This document shows positions 1 to 8,214 of a stretch of DNA of 64,000 nt, piece after piece (within the stretch, counting starts at the first letter, position 1; each line of letters begins with the position of its first letter). The stretch is taken from NCBI RefSeq assembly GCF_016862795.1, contig NZ_BONQ01000052.1, forward strand, positions 1 to 64,000, in the 5' to 3' direction. The notes beneath the pieces are model-generated. The model was not told where the DNA came from. It saw nothing but the letters and a program-made list of their open reading frames with translations, and did not search any database. The DNA is from Dactylosporangium siamense (GTDB lineage: Bacteria > Actinomycetota > Actinomycetes > Mycobacteriales > Micromonosporaceae). Made by a program: the position numbers and the translations under genes.

Positions 1-1
1 C

Positions 2-886
2 GACGACGCGCCAGCACCCGCACCCGCGCCCACTACGGGGGGCTGGCCGTCGGTGACCGTGACGGGGCCGAACGGGCAGCCGCAGCAGGTCGCGCTGCCG
101 GGGACCTACCCGCCGCCGACCGCCCCACCACCGCCCGCTCCCCCGATGGCGCCGCCGGTCGCTCCCCCAGTCGCACCGCCCGTCGCACCGCCTGTCGCAC
201 CGCCTGTCGCACCGCCTGTCGCCGCGCCGCCGCCCGCCGCCCCGGTGCGGCTGACCAAGGTCACGCTCACCAAGCAGGCGCCGACGGTCTCGCTCGCCAA
301 GCAGGGCGGCGGATCCGGGGCGCTGCGGGTCAACCTCAACTGGACCATGCGCTCCATGGCGAAGCGCGGCCTGTTCGGCAAGTCGAGGGCCGCCCAGCTG
401 CCGGACCTGGACCTCGACCTGTGCTGCCTGTGGGAGCTCAGCAACGGGCGCAAGGGCATCGTGCACCCGATCGAGAACAACTTCGGCGCGCTGCACCAGC
501 CGCCGTACATCCTGCTCGACGGCGATGACCGCACCGGGGCGTCGGAGTCGGGCGAGAACCTGACGATCAACCTCGACCACACCGCCGACTTCCGCCGGAT
601 CCTCATCTACGCCAGCATCTACGACGGCGCCGAGTCGTTCGCCGGCCTCGACGCCGTCGCCACGCTGTATCCGCAGCACGGCGCCCCGATCGAGATGCGC
701 CTCGACGAGTGCACGGTCCAGTCGCGGGCCGCGGCCCTGTTCCTCATCGAGAACGTCAACGGCGAGCTCGTCGTGCGGCGCGAGTCGCGGTTCATCGTCC
801 AGGCGCCCAACCAGTTCCGTAACCAGGCCGTCGACCTCGCCTACGGCTGGGGCATGGAATGGGTGGTCGCCAAGCCAAAGCAGTAA
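2..886 (+). CDS. TerA/TerD-family stress protein (partial, 5' end outside window)
   Basis: The frame is open from the first bases of the window, so the start lies upstream; a GTG at 53 is only an internal codon candidate. The visible part begins with a Pro/Ala linker containing about six copies of an APPV repeat (near 150-230), followed by a roughly 200-residue domain with the TerD-like features PDLDLDLCCLW, an acidic DGDDRTG loop and IDLDH/LIYASIYDG-like strands. TerD-family domains bind calcium through such acidic loops and are linked to tellurite and envelope stress. The C-terminal domain after a long linker is typical of the longer TerA-type proteins of actinomycetes. The exact subfamily is inferred from memory of the motifs. 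The gene ends just before a pair of strong hairpins. Confidence 0.8.
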   Translation, partial: DDAPAPAPAPTTGGWPSVTVTGPNGQPQQVALPGTYPPPTAPPPPAPPMAPPVAPPVAPPVAPPVAPPVAPPVAAPPPAAPVRLTKVTLTKQAPTVSLAKQGGGSGALRVNLNWTMRSMAKRGLFGKSRAAQLPDLDLDLCCLWELSNGRKGIVHPIENNFGALHQPPYILLDGDDRTGASESGENLTINLDHTADFRRILIYASIYDGAESFAGLDAVATLYPQHGAPIEMRLDECTVQSRAAALFLIENVNGELVVRRESRFIVQAPNQFRNQAVDLAYGWGMEWVVAKPKQ

Positions 887-1054
887 TGGGTCATGCGTCC
901 TCACTTCGTTCCGGGCGCATGACCCAACACTGCACCCCTGATGACCGGCCCGAGACGCTCCGCTGGCCGGTCATGCGTCCTCACTTCGTTCCGGGCGCAT
1001 GACCCACTGCTGTCCCCCCGATGACCGACCCGAGACGCTCCGCTGGCCGGTCAT
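887..1054. repeat. Tandem 80-bp duplication carrying alternating terminator-like hairpins
   Basis: Two 80-bp units (891-970 and 971-1050) lie between convergent genes. Each has hairpin A, with arms tgggtcatgcg (887-897) and cgcatgaccca (916-926) in copy one and 969-977/996-1004 in copy two. Each also has hairpin B, with arms atgaccggcc (941-950) and ggccggtcat (965-974) in copy one and 1021-1030/1045-1054 with one mismatch in copy two. The 3' arm of B1 overlaps the 5' arm of A2, so these folds exclude each other. The first arm begins right after the TerA-like stop codon and the last arm covers the stop codon of the opposite gene. The best reading is a duplicated bidirectional terminator. Confidence 0.8.
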
Positions 1055-2010
1055 GCGACGACGACGAGCTTGCCGGTGGTGTGCCGGCGGTCGAAGTCGA
1101 CGCACGCCTGCGCGGCCTGGTCGAGGGCGTACCGTCGGCCGATCGTGGCCCGCAGGCGTCCATCGGCGGCAAGCTCGGCGACCTCGCGCATCCCGCCGAA
1201 GGTGCCCTCCATGTCGAGCACGAACCGCAGGTCGACGTCGGCGCGGCCGATCCAGTCCTGCTGTGGCACGGGATAGGTGATGGTCAGCAGCCGCCCACCG
1301 GGGCGGACCGCCTTGGCGACGCCGGTCAGCTGGTCGCTGGGCAGGGTGACGTTGAACGCGGCGTCGACGTCGACCGGATAGTCGCCGTAGCCGATGATCT
1401 CGGCTGCGCCGAGGTCGCGGACCAGGTCGGCGTCCTCGGCGGTCGCGGTGGCGATGACCGTCGCACCCGCGGCGGCGAGCACGGGGACGAGCGTGGTGCC
1501 GACGCCGCCGGTCGCGCCGACGACCAGGACCCGCTCGCCGGGCCGCACGTCGGCGGTGGCCAGCAACGCCCGGACCGTCAGGCCGGTGGTGGCGAGGGCG
1601 GCCGCCTGCTCGGCCGTGACGCCGGCCGGGCGGTGCGTCACGAACGGGGTGTCGGCCTCGACGACCACGAGTTCGGCGAGGGAGCCGGTGCTCATCGACG
1701 GGCGCGGGCCGAGCATCGCCCGCAGTGCCCGCGGCGCCGCGTAGCCGAACACCTCGTCGCCGGCGGCGTAGCCGGTCACCCCGGGTCCGACCTCGCTGAC
1801 CGTGCCGGCGAAGTCGTTGCCCGGCACGTGCGGGAACGCCAGCGGCGCGACGTCGCGGAACCTGCCGCTGGGGATCACGATGTCGCCCGGGTTGATCGAC
1901 GCCGCGGCGACCCGGACCAGGAGCTGCCCCGGGCCCGGCCGCGGCGCCGGCAGCTCGCCCACCAGGTACTCCTCCGGCGGACCGTAGTCGTTGACGACGA
2001 CTGCCTGCAT
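1051..2010 (-). CDS. NAD(P)H:quinone oxidoreductase-like MDR dehydrogenase
   Basis: Medium-chain dehydrogenase/reductase of the quinone oxidoreductase type, predicted soluble and NADPH-dependent. The N-terminal GroES-like domain has SINPGDIVIPSG and PHVPGNDFAGTVSEVG, and the Rossmann part carries VVGATGGVGTTLVPVLAAAGA (about residues 150-170). Zinc-ligand cysteines are absent, as usual for this branch. The ATG at 2010 (319 aa) is preferred over the one at 2022 because GGAGG (2016-2020) sits 5 nt upstream of it. It is divergent from a TetR gene, and two near-identical palindromes lie between them, so repression by that TetR and induction by an electrophile or quinone is a reasonable inference. 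Confidence 0.88.
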   Translation of the reverse strand: MQAVVVNDYGPPEEYLVGELPAPRPGPGQLLVRVAAASINPGDIVIPSGRFRDVAPLAFPHVPGNDFAGTVSEVGPGVTGYAAGDEVFGYAAPRALRAMLGPRPSMSTGSLAELVVVEADTPFVTHRPAGVTAEQAAALATTGLTVRALLATADVRPGERVLVVGATGGVGTTLVPVLAAAGATVIATATAEDADLVRDLGAAEIIGYGDYPVDVDAAFNVTLPSDQLTGVAKAVRPGGRLLTITYPVPQQDWIGRADVDLRFVLDMEGTFGGMREVAELAADGRLRATIGRRYALDQAAQACVDFDRRHTTGKLVVVA

Positions 2011-2020
2011 GCCATCCTCC

Positions 2021-2082
2021 ATAAACGGACCGGTCGGTCATGTTGCCCCGCCGACCCTAGCGATAAACGGACCGCGCGGTCA
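2021..2082. promoter_or_regulatory. Two TetR operators in a divergent promoter region
   Basis: Two copies of ATAAACGGACCG-NN-CGGTCA occur at 2021-2040 and 2063-2082, 42 bp apart (about four helical turns). Each has an inverted core GACCG-NN-CGGTC. They separate the oxidoreductase and tetR starts. The second copy ends five bases before TACGAT (2088-2093), the likely -10 of tetR. The arrangement fits autorepression plus repression of the divergent gene. Confidence 0.75.
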
Positions 2083-2099
2083 ACTTGTACGATTGCGGC

Positions 2100-2699
2100 A
2101 TGACCGACACCCGCCCGCCACGCGCCGACGCCGTGCGCAACCGGGCGGCCCTGCTGTCCGCGGCCGCGGACGAGTTCGCCGAGCGGGGCATGGACGCGTC
2201 CGTGGCCGACATCGCCCGGCGGGCCGGCGTCGGCAAGGGCACCGTGTTCCGGCACTTCCCGACGAAGGACGACCTGATCGCCGCGATCGTGCTCGACCGG
2301 GTGGGTGAGCTCACCACCGCCGGGGACCGGTTGCGCGACGCGGCCGACCCGGGTGGTGCGCTGCTGGAGTTCCTCACCATCGCCGCGCAGCAGCGGCAGC
2401 AGCGGGACCTGTCGTTCCTGCACGTGGCCGGCGACACCAACGCCGCCGTGGCCGAGGCTCGGGACCAGATGTACCGGACCGTGCACGACCTGGTCGACCG
2501 GGCCCGCACCCACGGCGCGCTCCGCACGGACGTCACCGGCACCGACGTCATCCTGCTGATGTGCGCGCCGAACTACGTCGCGAGCTACGCGCCCGGCGCG
2601 TCACCGGACCTGTGGCGGCGATACCTCGGCATCCTGTTCGACGGGCTGCGCCCGCAGGGGGCGCACCCGCTTCCCGAGCCGCCACCACCGGCCCTCTGA
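2100..2699 (+). CDS. TetR/AcrR-family transcriptional regulator
   Basis: A 199-residue TetR-type repressor. The N-terminal HTH is clear: NRAALLSAAADEFAERG, then DIARRAGVGKGTVFRHFPTKDDL at about residues 38-60. The rest is a helical ligand domain ending in a Pro-rich tail. The start is the ATG at 2100: TACGAT at 2088-2093 lies 6 nt before it and there is no ribosome binding site, so the mRNA is probably leaderless. A TTG 15 bases upstream would also be in frame but would sit at the -10 element. It likely controls the divergent quinone oxidoreductase through the two palindromes at 2021-2082. Confidence 0.9.
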   Translation: MTDTRPPRADAVRNRAALLSAAADEFAERGMDASVADIARRAGVGKGTVFRHFPTKDDLIAAIVLDRVGELTTAGDRLRDAADPGGALLEFLTIAAQQRQQRDLSFLHVAGDTNAAVAEARDQMYRTVHDLVDRARTHGALRTDVTGTDVILLMCAPNYVASYAPGASPDLWRRYLGILFDGLRPQGAHPLPEPPPPAL

Positions 2700-3039
2700 C
2701 CACCGGCGACGTCCACCGCGTCCGGCGCGCCGGCCGCACTCAGCACGGACAGCGCGTCGACCATGCCCACCACGTCCAACACACCGGCCGCATCCACGGG
2801 CGGCGTGTCGGCGGCGCCCATGGACGCACCGTCCATGGTGGCCAGCACCTGCGGTCCGTCCATCATGGACGGCGCGTCCACGAGGTCCAGTGCCGATGGT
2901 GCGTCCATCATGGACGGTGCCGGCGCGAACTACTCCCCGGGCCGCGATCGACGCCGGCGGCGTCCATGATGGACGCACCGCAGGCGCGCCCGCTCGCCGA
3001 GCCGCCGCCAACGCCGGCGGCGGCAGCCGTCATGGACGG
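2700..3039. repeat. Cluster of short CGTCCATSATGGACG palindromes between convergent genes
   Basis: I see no convincing gene in 2700-3029. The second half holds at least five inverted repeats: CCATGGAC/GTCCATGG at 2818-2825 and 2831-2838; CCGTCCATCATGGACGG at 2856-2872; CGTCCATCATGGACG at 2902-2916; CGTCCATGATGGACG at 2961-2975; and CCGTC-ATG-GACGG at 3027-3039, which contains the egtA stop codon. Spacing is irregular (about 25-55 bp). Because the repeats are palindromic, both strands can be read as SIMDGAS-like peptide repeats, and short open frames exist on both, but none has a convincing start or codon pattern. Confidence 0.7.
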
Positions 3040-4262
3040 TGCAGGTGCGGCCACGCCTGACGGAACCGCTGCTCGACGGTGTCGACCACCTCGTCGTGCA
3101 ACGGCTCGGGCAGCCCGTCGCGCTCCAGCACCCGCAACGCCAGGTCGAGCACCGCCGGAGCGGTGCGGGCGACGACGGCGTCGGTGAGGCCATACCGGGC
3201 CGCCTCCAGCCACCGACCGGCGGCCGGCGCGCACAGCTCCCGGGCCGTGTCGATCGTGGCCCGGTCGGCGAGCAGCGCCGCCAGCACCGCGACCGGCGCG
3301 AACCACTCGCCGCCCGGCTGGGTGTCCAGATACCGGACCTGCAGGTGACCCCGGGGGCGCACGAGCGGGAACAGCGTGCCGAGGTGGTAGTCGAGGTCGT
3401 CGAACGTGGGGCGTCCGGGCAGCGCACCGGTGATCCAGTCGGCGAACGTGACACCCGGCCGCACGGCCCAGCTGCCGGTGGGGCGGCGGACGCAGAGCAG
3501 GGGCGCCCGCAGCGCATACCGCGCCCACGCCTCCGCGGGGTCGGGTCCGGTCGGCACGGTGCCGGCCCGGCCCGGGTCGATCCCATACCAGGTGCGCATC
3601 CGGGTGGAGGCCCAACCGGTGTCGCGGCCGGCGTGCACCGGGGAGTTGGCGAACACGGCGAGCAGCGTCGGGCCGAGCTCGTGCACGGCGGCCCACCGGT
3701 CCGCGAGGCCGCCGGGCGGTCCCGCGTCGAGGCTGGGGCGCAGGCCGGCGGTGCTGCACATCATCGTGCGGCCGTCGCTGCTGCGTCGCGCGAAGGAAGC
3801 GGCCATCGCCTGGTAACGGGGCGATGAGAGCACCCGCCTCGGCGGGTGGTGCGGGTCGATGCCGACACCGGCGAGGCCGAAGCCGCCGCGGGTGATCAGG
3901 TCGGTGAGCTGGCCGAGCTCGGCGTTGACCGTGGCATGGAGCCGGGCGAGTGAGCCCTGCGGGCGGGCGGCGAGGCCGATCTGTCCGCCGGGGGCGATGC
4001 TCAGCACGCCGCCGTGCCGCATCGGGTCGTGCGGGCCGTCCGGGTCGAGCGCCGCTGGGGCGTGGCCGCCGAGCGCGGCGGCGAGCGCGGTGGTGTCCAG
4101 CGGCCGGGTGGGGTGGTCGGGGGTGTGGACGATGTGCTCGAGTTCGACGCCGATCGACGTGGGTGGGCCGGTCTTGAAGCAGATCGAGGCGATGTAACCC
4201 TCGGCTTCCTCGATCTGCCGGATCTCGGCACCCGTGTCGACCGCGTGGGGGGCGGTTCTCAT
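3030..4262 (-). CDS. egtA: Glutamate-cysteine ligase EgtA (ergothioneine pathway)
   Basis: Predicted ATP-dependent glutamate-cysteine ligase that makes gamma-glutamylcysteine, the sulfur donor substrate in actinomycete ergothioneine synthesis. The 410-residue length and the N-terminal SIGVELEHIVHTPDHPTRP motif match EgtA; further landmarks are HGGVLSIAPGGQIGLA and RPRGHLQVRYLDTQPGGEW near the C-terminus. The start at 4262 is supported by TAGCAT (4269-4274) 6 nt upstream, giving a leaderless transcript. The usual partners egtB, egtC and egtD are not in the window, so the gene stands alone here. Its stop codon lies inside a palindrome of the neighbouring repeat cluster. Confidence 0.85.
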   Translation of the reverse strand: MRTAPHAVDTGAEIRQIEEAEGYIASICFKTGPPTSIGVELEHIVHTPDHPTRPLDTTALAAALGGHAPAALDPDGPHDPMRHGGVLSIAPGGQIGLAARPQGSLARLHATVNAELGQLTDLITRGGFGLAGVGIDPHHPPRRVLSSPRYQAMAASFARRSSDGRTMMCSTAGLRPSLDAGPPGGLADRWAAVHELGPTLLAVFANSPVHAGRDTGWASTRMRTWYGIDPGRAGTVPTGPDPAEAWARYALRAPLLCVRRPTGSWAVRPGVTFADWITGALPGRPTFDDLDYHLGTLFPLVRPRGHLQVRYLDTQPGGEWFAPVAVLAALLADRATIDTARELCAPAAGRWLEAARYGLTDAVVARTAPAVLDLALRVLERDGLPEPLHDEVVDTVEQRFRQAWPHLHRP

Positions 4263-4338
4263 ACCCGGATGCTACCCGCGACCCCACCCGGGAATCACTA
4301 CCTGCACATCGGGCGCAACTGTAGGTAAGATGCGCCGG

Positions 4339-4617
4339 TCACCGCGTCCGCCGAGCCAGCCGCCACGCCGACACCCTGGGGATGGGCCACGCCCGGGCCG
4401 GCCATCCTCCCCGGACCCGCCGCCGGCTCCCGCGAATCCGGCCGTCGCATCCCATCTGACGCCGGTGCACCACGCCCGAGGCGGAGGGCCGCGCGGCAAG
4501 CCCGGCACCGTCGCGGGTGATGACCACCAGACCCCGCCGGTCGAACCCGTTGAGCAGCACCACCCTGCCGACGAACAGGTTGCCGAGCTCCGGCAGCAGC
4601 TGCGTCTCGATCGTCAC
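4339..4617 (-). CDS. Hypothetical short ORF, possibly a truncated gene
   Basis: A GTG-started frame of 92 codons. The first 50 codons look genuinely coding: nearly every third base is G or C and the composition is normal (ETQLLPELGNLFVGRVVLLN). After about residue 52 the product becomes Arg/Trp-rich, as expected after a frameshift or a chance extension. No motif is recognised and the ribosome binding site is weak. It could be a small real protein, a decayed remnant, or noise. The rest of the 4263-4779 gap shows nothing I can support except the promoter elements of the genes on either side. Confidence 0.3.
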   Translation of the reverse strand: MTIETQLLPELGNLFVGRVVLLNGFDRRGLVVITRDGAGLAARPSASGVVHRRQMGCDGRIRGSRRRVRGGWPARAWPIPRVSAWRLARRTR

Positions 4618-4779
4618 CCGAACCCCCGTCGATCATCGTCAGTGGACTCCGACGGTAGCGACGGCAGTGCCGTGGGCGCGACCCAGTTTTTCCGCCGCCA
4701 CCCCGCCACGTGCGGGGCGAGCGGCCCCTGGCTTCAACGCGCAGCTGGATAGGCTGAAGGCCTTCGGGGGAGGCTGCGC

Positions 4780-5325
4780 ATGCGGCGGTTCATTCGCGGT
4801 TGGGAGCCGGTGGCGGGGACGCCTCGGTGGGCGGTGGTCGCGGCGTGGGCGACGGTGGGGTGCGTGATCCCGTCGTCGGTGTGGCGGTCCGCGGCCGGTT
4901 TCGGTGCCGGGCTCGGCATGTCCGACACGTGGCGTGAGCTGCAGCAGATCCCCGGCACCGGCACCGTCTACGTGTTGTCGCTCAGCGTGCTGTCAATCGG
5001 GTTCGCGTCGCTGACGCTCGGGCTGGTGTATCCGTGGGGTGAGCGGGTCCCGGCCGGGATGCCGGTCGTCGGTGGCCGTCGCTATCCCACCTGGCTGGTC
5101 GCCGGGCTCGCGGCAGCCGGTGTGCTGCCGCTCGCCGTCATCGTGGTGCAGAGTGCCGCGAACTGGGACGTGCTCATCGGGGCCGCAGGGCGGCCGTCAC
5201 CGGGCTGGGTGTCGCTGGCGACGGCCTGCTACCTGCCCGCCGCATTGTGGCCGGTCCTGGTCGCGGCGGTGACCGTCGCATACGTCCGACGCCGGGCGCG
5301 ACCACCGAGCCGCACACCGCTGTGA
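4780..5325 (+). CDS. Hypothetical four-TM membrane protein
   Basis: A 181-residue protein with four predicted membrane segments at about residues 18-38, 60-83, 103-123 and 147-168, and a basic C-terminal tail (YVRRRARPPSR). No family motif is recognised. The start is well supported by the ribosome binding site gggggagg (4766-4773) and by TAGGCT (4750-4755) as a possible -10, which leaves a short leader. It is transcribed alone, on the opposite strand to egtA and separately from the repeat protein that follows. Confidence 0.75.
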   Translation: MRRFIRGWEPVAGTPRWAVVAAWATVGCVIPSSVWRSAAGFGAGLGMSDTWRELQQIPGTGTVYVLSLSVLSIGFASLTLGLVYPWGERVPAGMPVVGGRRYPTWLVAGLAAAGVLPLAVIVVQSAANWDVLIGAAGRPSPGWVSLATACYLPAALWPVLVAAVTVAYVRRRARPPSRTPL

Positions 5326-5429
5326 CGGTCCCGCGGCCAGCCCGACAAGGCCCGCGATCGGAGGCCAGGCGCGCGACGGTCAGGTCGGCAGAGCATCGAC
5401 GGCAAGCATGCTGGCGCTACCGTGACGCC

Positions 5430-7709
5430 ATGGGCGGCGGGCTGCGCGAGGCGTGCGTCGTGGCGATGCGCAACTACCGGCAGATCGAGGTCATCGCCGA
5501 CCGGAGCTACGGATATCCGGCGGCGGTGGCGGTGGCGTGGGCCAGGCTCGGCGACTGGAGCCGCGCGGAGTTCCTGGCCGCGCACATCGGTGCCGGGCGC
5601 CGGGCGTACGCGGGGATGGCCGAGGTCGCGGCCGCCCGGGGCGACGCGGAGCGGTGCCTGCGCATGGTGGACGCGGTCCGCGACCCGGCGCGACGGGGCG
5701 GGCTCGACTGGTTCACGGCCCGCGAGCACGCGGTCGCCGCCCGGGCCGCCGCGCGGGTGGGTCGCCGGGACGTCGCCCGCGACCTGCTGCGCGACGCCGA
5801 GACGGCGCTGCGGCGGTCGGCCGACGCGACGCAGACCGACCGGCGGGCCGAGGCCCTGGCGACGGTCGCCCAGGCGTACGCCGCCATCGGCGACCGGCGG
5901 CACGCCCGGAAGCTCATCGCCGAGGCGGAACACCGGCTGGACGGGCTGCACGGCGACACCCGGGCGTACTACCTGTCGCTGATCGCGTTCGCGTCGGCCG
6001 AGGTCCGGGGCGTGCAGGCGGCGATGCGGTCGTTCCCGGATCCCCATTTCCCGGTGTACCGGGCCCGAGTCCAGGCCGGCTTCGCCCGCGCCGCCGCCGA
6101 GGCCGGTGACCACGGCACGGCCGCCCGGCTGCTCGACTCGGTCGAGGGGTGGCTGCTGCCGGCGGTCCAGGCGCAGGGCGACGTCGTGCACGGCCGGGCC
6201 GAGCTGTCGTTGCGGGAGGCGCTGCTGGCACTGACCGAGGTCGCCGAGGTGGCGGTCCGGGCCGGCGACCCGCAGCGGGCCCGCGGGCACCTGGCAGCCG
6301 TCGATGCGGTGGTACGGCGCCTCGGCTACCCCCAGACCCAGCAGCAGCTGTACACCCGCCTCGCCATCGTCCATGAACTGCTCGGCAGCCCGGCGGCCGC
6401 GGTCACGCTCGTCGAGCACGTCACCGCGCCGGACGCCCGGTTGGCGATACTGACCCAGATGGCCGTCGCGGCGGCGGAAGCCGGCCGGGAGGAACGCGCC
6501 GGCGCGCTGTTCGACCAGGCCGACGCCCTGGCGCGGGAGATGCGACGCCCACGCCGCCAGCAGGACGAGCCGCGGCTGGATCTGGCCGTCGCCCTCGCCG
6601 AGGCCGGGCGGCCCGAGCCGGCCGAACGGATCCTGCTGGCGATGAGCCGGCCCCGGCAGCCGTTCTGGGAGCTCGTGGCGCTGTCCACGGCCGTCGCTGA
6701 GGTTGACCGCCTGGACCAGGCGCAGCCACTGCTGGCGCTGGCCGGCGAGGACGAGAGCCTGCGGGAGCGCATGCTGCCGGCCCTCGCCGAAGCGGCCGGG
6801 CGCACCGACCGGCTGTCCCTCATGGACGACCTCGTCGAACCCGACCAGCACGCCCCGTTCCTGCGCAAGGCCGCCATCGGCGCGGCCGGGGCCGGCCGCT
6901 TCGAAACGGCCCTCGAACTGTTCACCCGCGCCGCGGAGCTGGACCGGGTGGCGCCGTCGACGCGCGGGGCGTGGGTGCTCGGCCCGGACCCGGCGACCCG
7001 GATCGCGGTCCTGGCGTTGCGGGCCGGCAGCCCGCTGGTGGACGACTTCTGCCGGCTGGCCCGGCCACCCGAACGCGCGCACTGGAAGATGCCGGACCTC
7101 GACGCGATCCGCGGTGACCTCGAAGCGGTGGTGCGGCAGGTGACCGCCGAGGACCCGCCGATCGCGGACGCCGTGGCCAAGGTCGCTCCCGTCGTCGCCG
7201 CGCGCGGGCGAACGGACCTCGTCGGGACGCTGCTCGCCCTCGGCGTCCAGGCGAGCCTCAACTGGACTCGGGCCGTGCCCGCCGCGATCAACCGCGACCT
7301 CGCCACGCTCGCCGTCGCGGCCGCCGAGCTCGACCAGCCCGAACGCGCGGACGCCATCCTCCAGCGACTGGCGGACGCGGACACCCACCCGGACGACCGG
7401 GCGCCGGCGCTCGCGGCGCGGGCACAGGCGTACGCCCGCGCCGGCGACACCGCCCGGGCCCAGGAGGTCGTGGACGAGGCGTTCGCGTGCCTGCTCTCCC
7501 GCGCGGGCGGCTCCGGCGCCGAGCGCGCGCTCGCCGCCTGCGTCCGCGCCGGTGTCGCCCTTGACCCACAACGATGCCGGGCCATCTTGGCCGATGCCCT
7601 GGCGACCCAACCGGTGGACACACCCAAGTTTCTCGCCGCCGTGCCCCTGGCCGATCCGGCGCTCGCCGATCTGGTGGTCGCCCTCATGGCCGGCCACGAC
7701 TCCGGCTGA
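5430..7709 (+). CDS. Large alpha-helical repeat (TPR-like) protein of unknown function
   Basis: A 759-residue, almost wholly helical protein rich in Ala, Arg and Asp/Glu, built of about twenty degenerate 30-40-residue helix pairs. Examples are ALATVAQAYAAIGDRRHARKLIAEAE and AARAQAYARAGDTARAQEVVDEAF, which are TPR-like. No enzymatic motif, signal peptide or membrane segment is visible, so it probably acts as a cytoplasmic scaffold. The start at 5430 is chosen because TACCGT (5418-5423) lies 6 nt upstream with no ribosome binding site; an in-frame GTG at 5247 would overlap the preceding gene. It is flanked by unrelated genes, so context gives no function. Confidence 0.8.
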   Translation: MGGGLREACVVAMRNYRQIEVIADRSYGYPAAVAVAWARLGDWSRAEFLAAHIGAGRRAYAGMAEVAAARGDAERCLRMVDAVRDPARRGGLDWFTAREHAVAARAAARVGRRDVARDLLRDAETALRRSADATQTDRRAEALATVAQAYAAIGDRRHARKLIAEAEHRLDGLHGDTRAYYLSLIAFASAEVRGVQAAMRSFPDPHFPVYRARVQAGFARAAAEAGDHGTAARLLDSVEGWLLPAVQAQGDVVHGRAELSLREALLALTEVAEVAVRAGDPQRARGHLAAVDAVVRRLGYPQTQQQLYTRLAIVHELLGSPAAAVTLVEHVTAPDARLAILTQMAVAAAEAGREERAGALFDQADALAREMRRPRRQQDEPRLDLAVALAEAGRPEPAERILLAMSRPRQPFWELVALSTAVAEVDRLDQAQPLLALAGEDESLRERMLPALAEAAGRTDRLSLMDDLVEPDQHAPFLRKAAIGAAGAGRFETALELFTRAAELDRVAPSTRGAWVLGPDPATRIAVLALRAGSPLVDDFCRLARPPERAHWKMPDLDAIRGDLEAVVRQVTAEDPPIADAVAKVAPVVAARGRTDLVGTLLALGVQASLNWTRAVPAAINRDLATLAVAAAELDQPERADAILQRLADADTHPDDRAPALAARAQAYARAGDTARAQEVVDEAFACLLSRAGGSGAERALAACVRAGVALDPQRCRAILADALATQPVDTPKFLAAVPLADPALADLVVALMAGHDSG

Positions 7710-7738
7710 ACCCGATCCCCCGCAGCGGCGGCGGCGAG

Positions 7739-7764
7739 CAACGCGCTGGACCGCCGGCGCGTTG
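7739..7764. terminator. Hairpin between convergent genes
   Basis: Arms caacgcgc (7739-7746) and gcgcgttg (7757-7764) with a 10-nt loop lie in the 77-bp gap between the helical-repeat gene and the di-Mop gene, which converge. There is no T tract, as is usual in this GC range. It could serve both genes as a terminator. Confidence 0.45.
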
Positions 7765-7786
7765 CCACGCCCGCCACAGCCGGCGG

Positions 7787-8209
7787 TTACGGCAACGCCA
7801 CGCTGACCTCGGTCGACTTGATCAGCGCGACCGCGGGGGCGCCCTCGGCGAGGTCGAGGTCCTCGGCGGCGTCCTTGGTGATCGCGGCGGTGACCGTCAC
7901 GCCGCCGGCGACAGCCAGCTTGACCGTGGTCATCACGGCGCCGTGCTCGACCGCGGTGATCGTGCCCGCGAGCTGGTTGCGGATGCTGATCCGCGGCACC
8001 GTGGCGGCGGCGACCGCCACCTCGGTCGACTTCACCAGCGCCAGGACGGCCGTGCCTTCGGTCAGCGCGAGGTCCCGCGCCGACTCGGCGGTGATCGCGG
8101 CCGTGACCTCCTGCCCGCCGTCCAACCGCACCCGCACGGTGCTCATCGCCTCGCCGGTCGCGACGCTCTCCACGGTCCCGGCGAGCTGGTTCCGGATGCT
8201 CAGCTGCAT
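7787..8209 (-). CDS. Molybdopterin/molybdate-binding di-Mop (TOBE) protein
   Basis: A 140-residue protein made of two tandem Mop/TOBE domains (about residues 1-68 and 73-139). Each begins ISIRNQLAGT or LSIRNQLAGT and ends in LVKSTEV or LIKSTEV. Such molbindins bind molybdate or tungstate and store or buffer it in the cytosol. It lies 5 bp behind the methyltransferase gene on the same strand and probably shares its transcript. GGAGAG lies 8 nt before the ATG. The modABC operon with its own HTH-Mop protein starts 1.2 kb away on the other strand, so both divergent units carry molybdate-binding domains. Confidence 0.9.
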   Translation of the reverse strand: MQLSIRNQLAGTVESVATGEAMSTVRVRLDGGQEVTAAITAESARDLALTEGTAVLALVKSTEVAVAAATVPRISIRNQLAGTITAVEHGAVMTTVKLAVAGGVTVTAAITKDAAEDLDLAEGAPAVALIKSTEVSVALP

Positions 8210-8214
8210 GGGAA

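Noticed and set aside
1021-2103. A 360-codon open frame on the plus strand, antisense to the quinone oxidoreductase
   Set aside because: It mirrors the codon bias of the real gene on the other strand and its product has no recognisable domain.
2818-3039. Possible CRISPR array
   Set aside because: The repeats are short palindromes at irregular spacing with no equal-length spacers and no cas genes.
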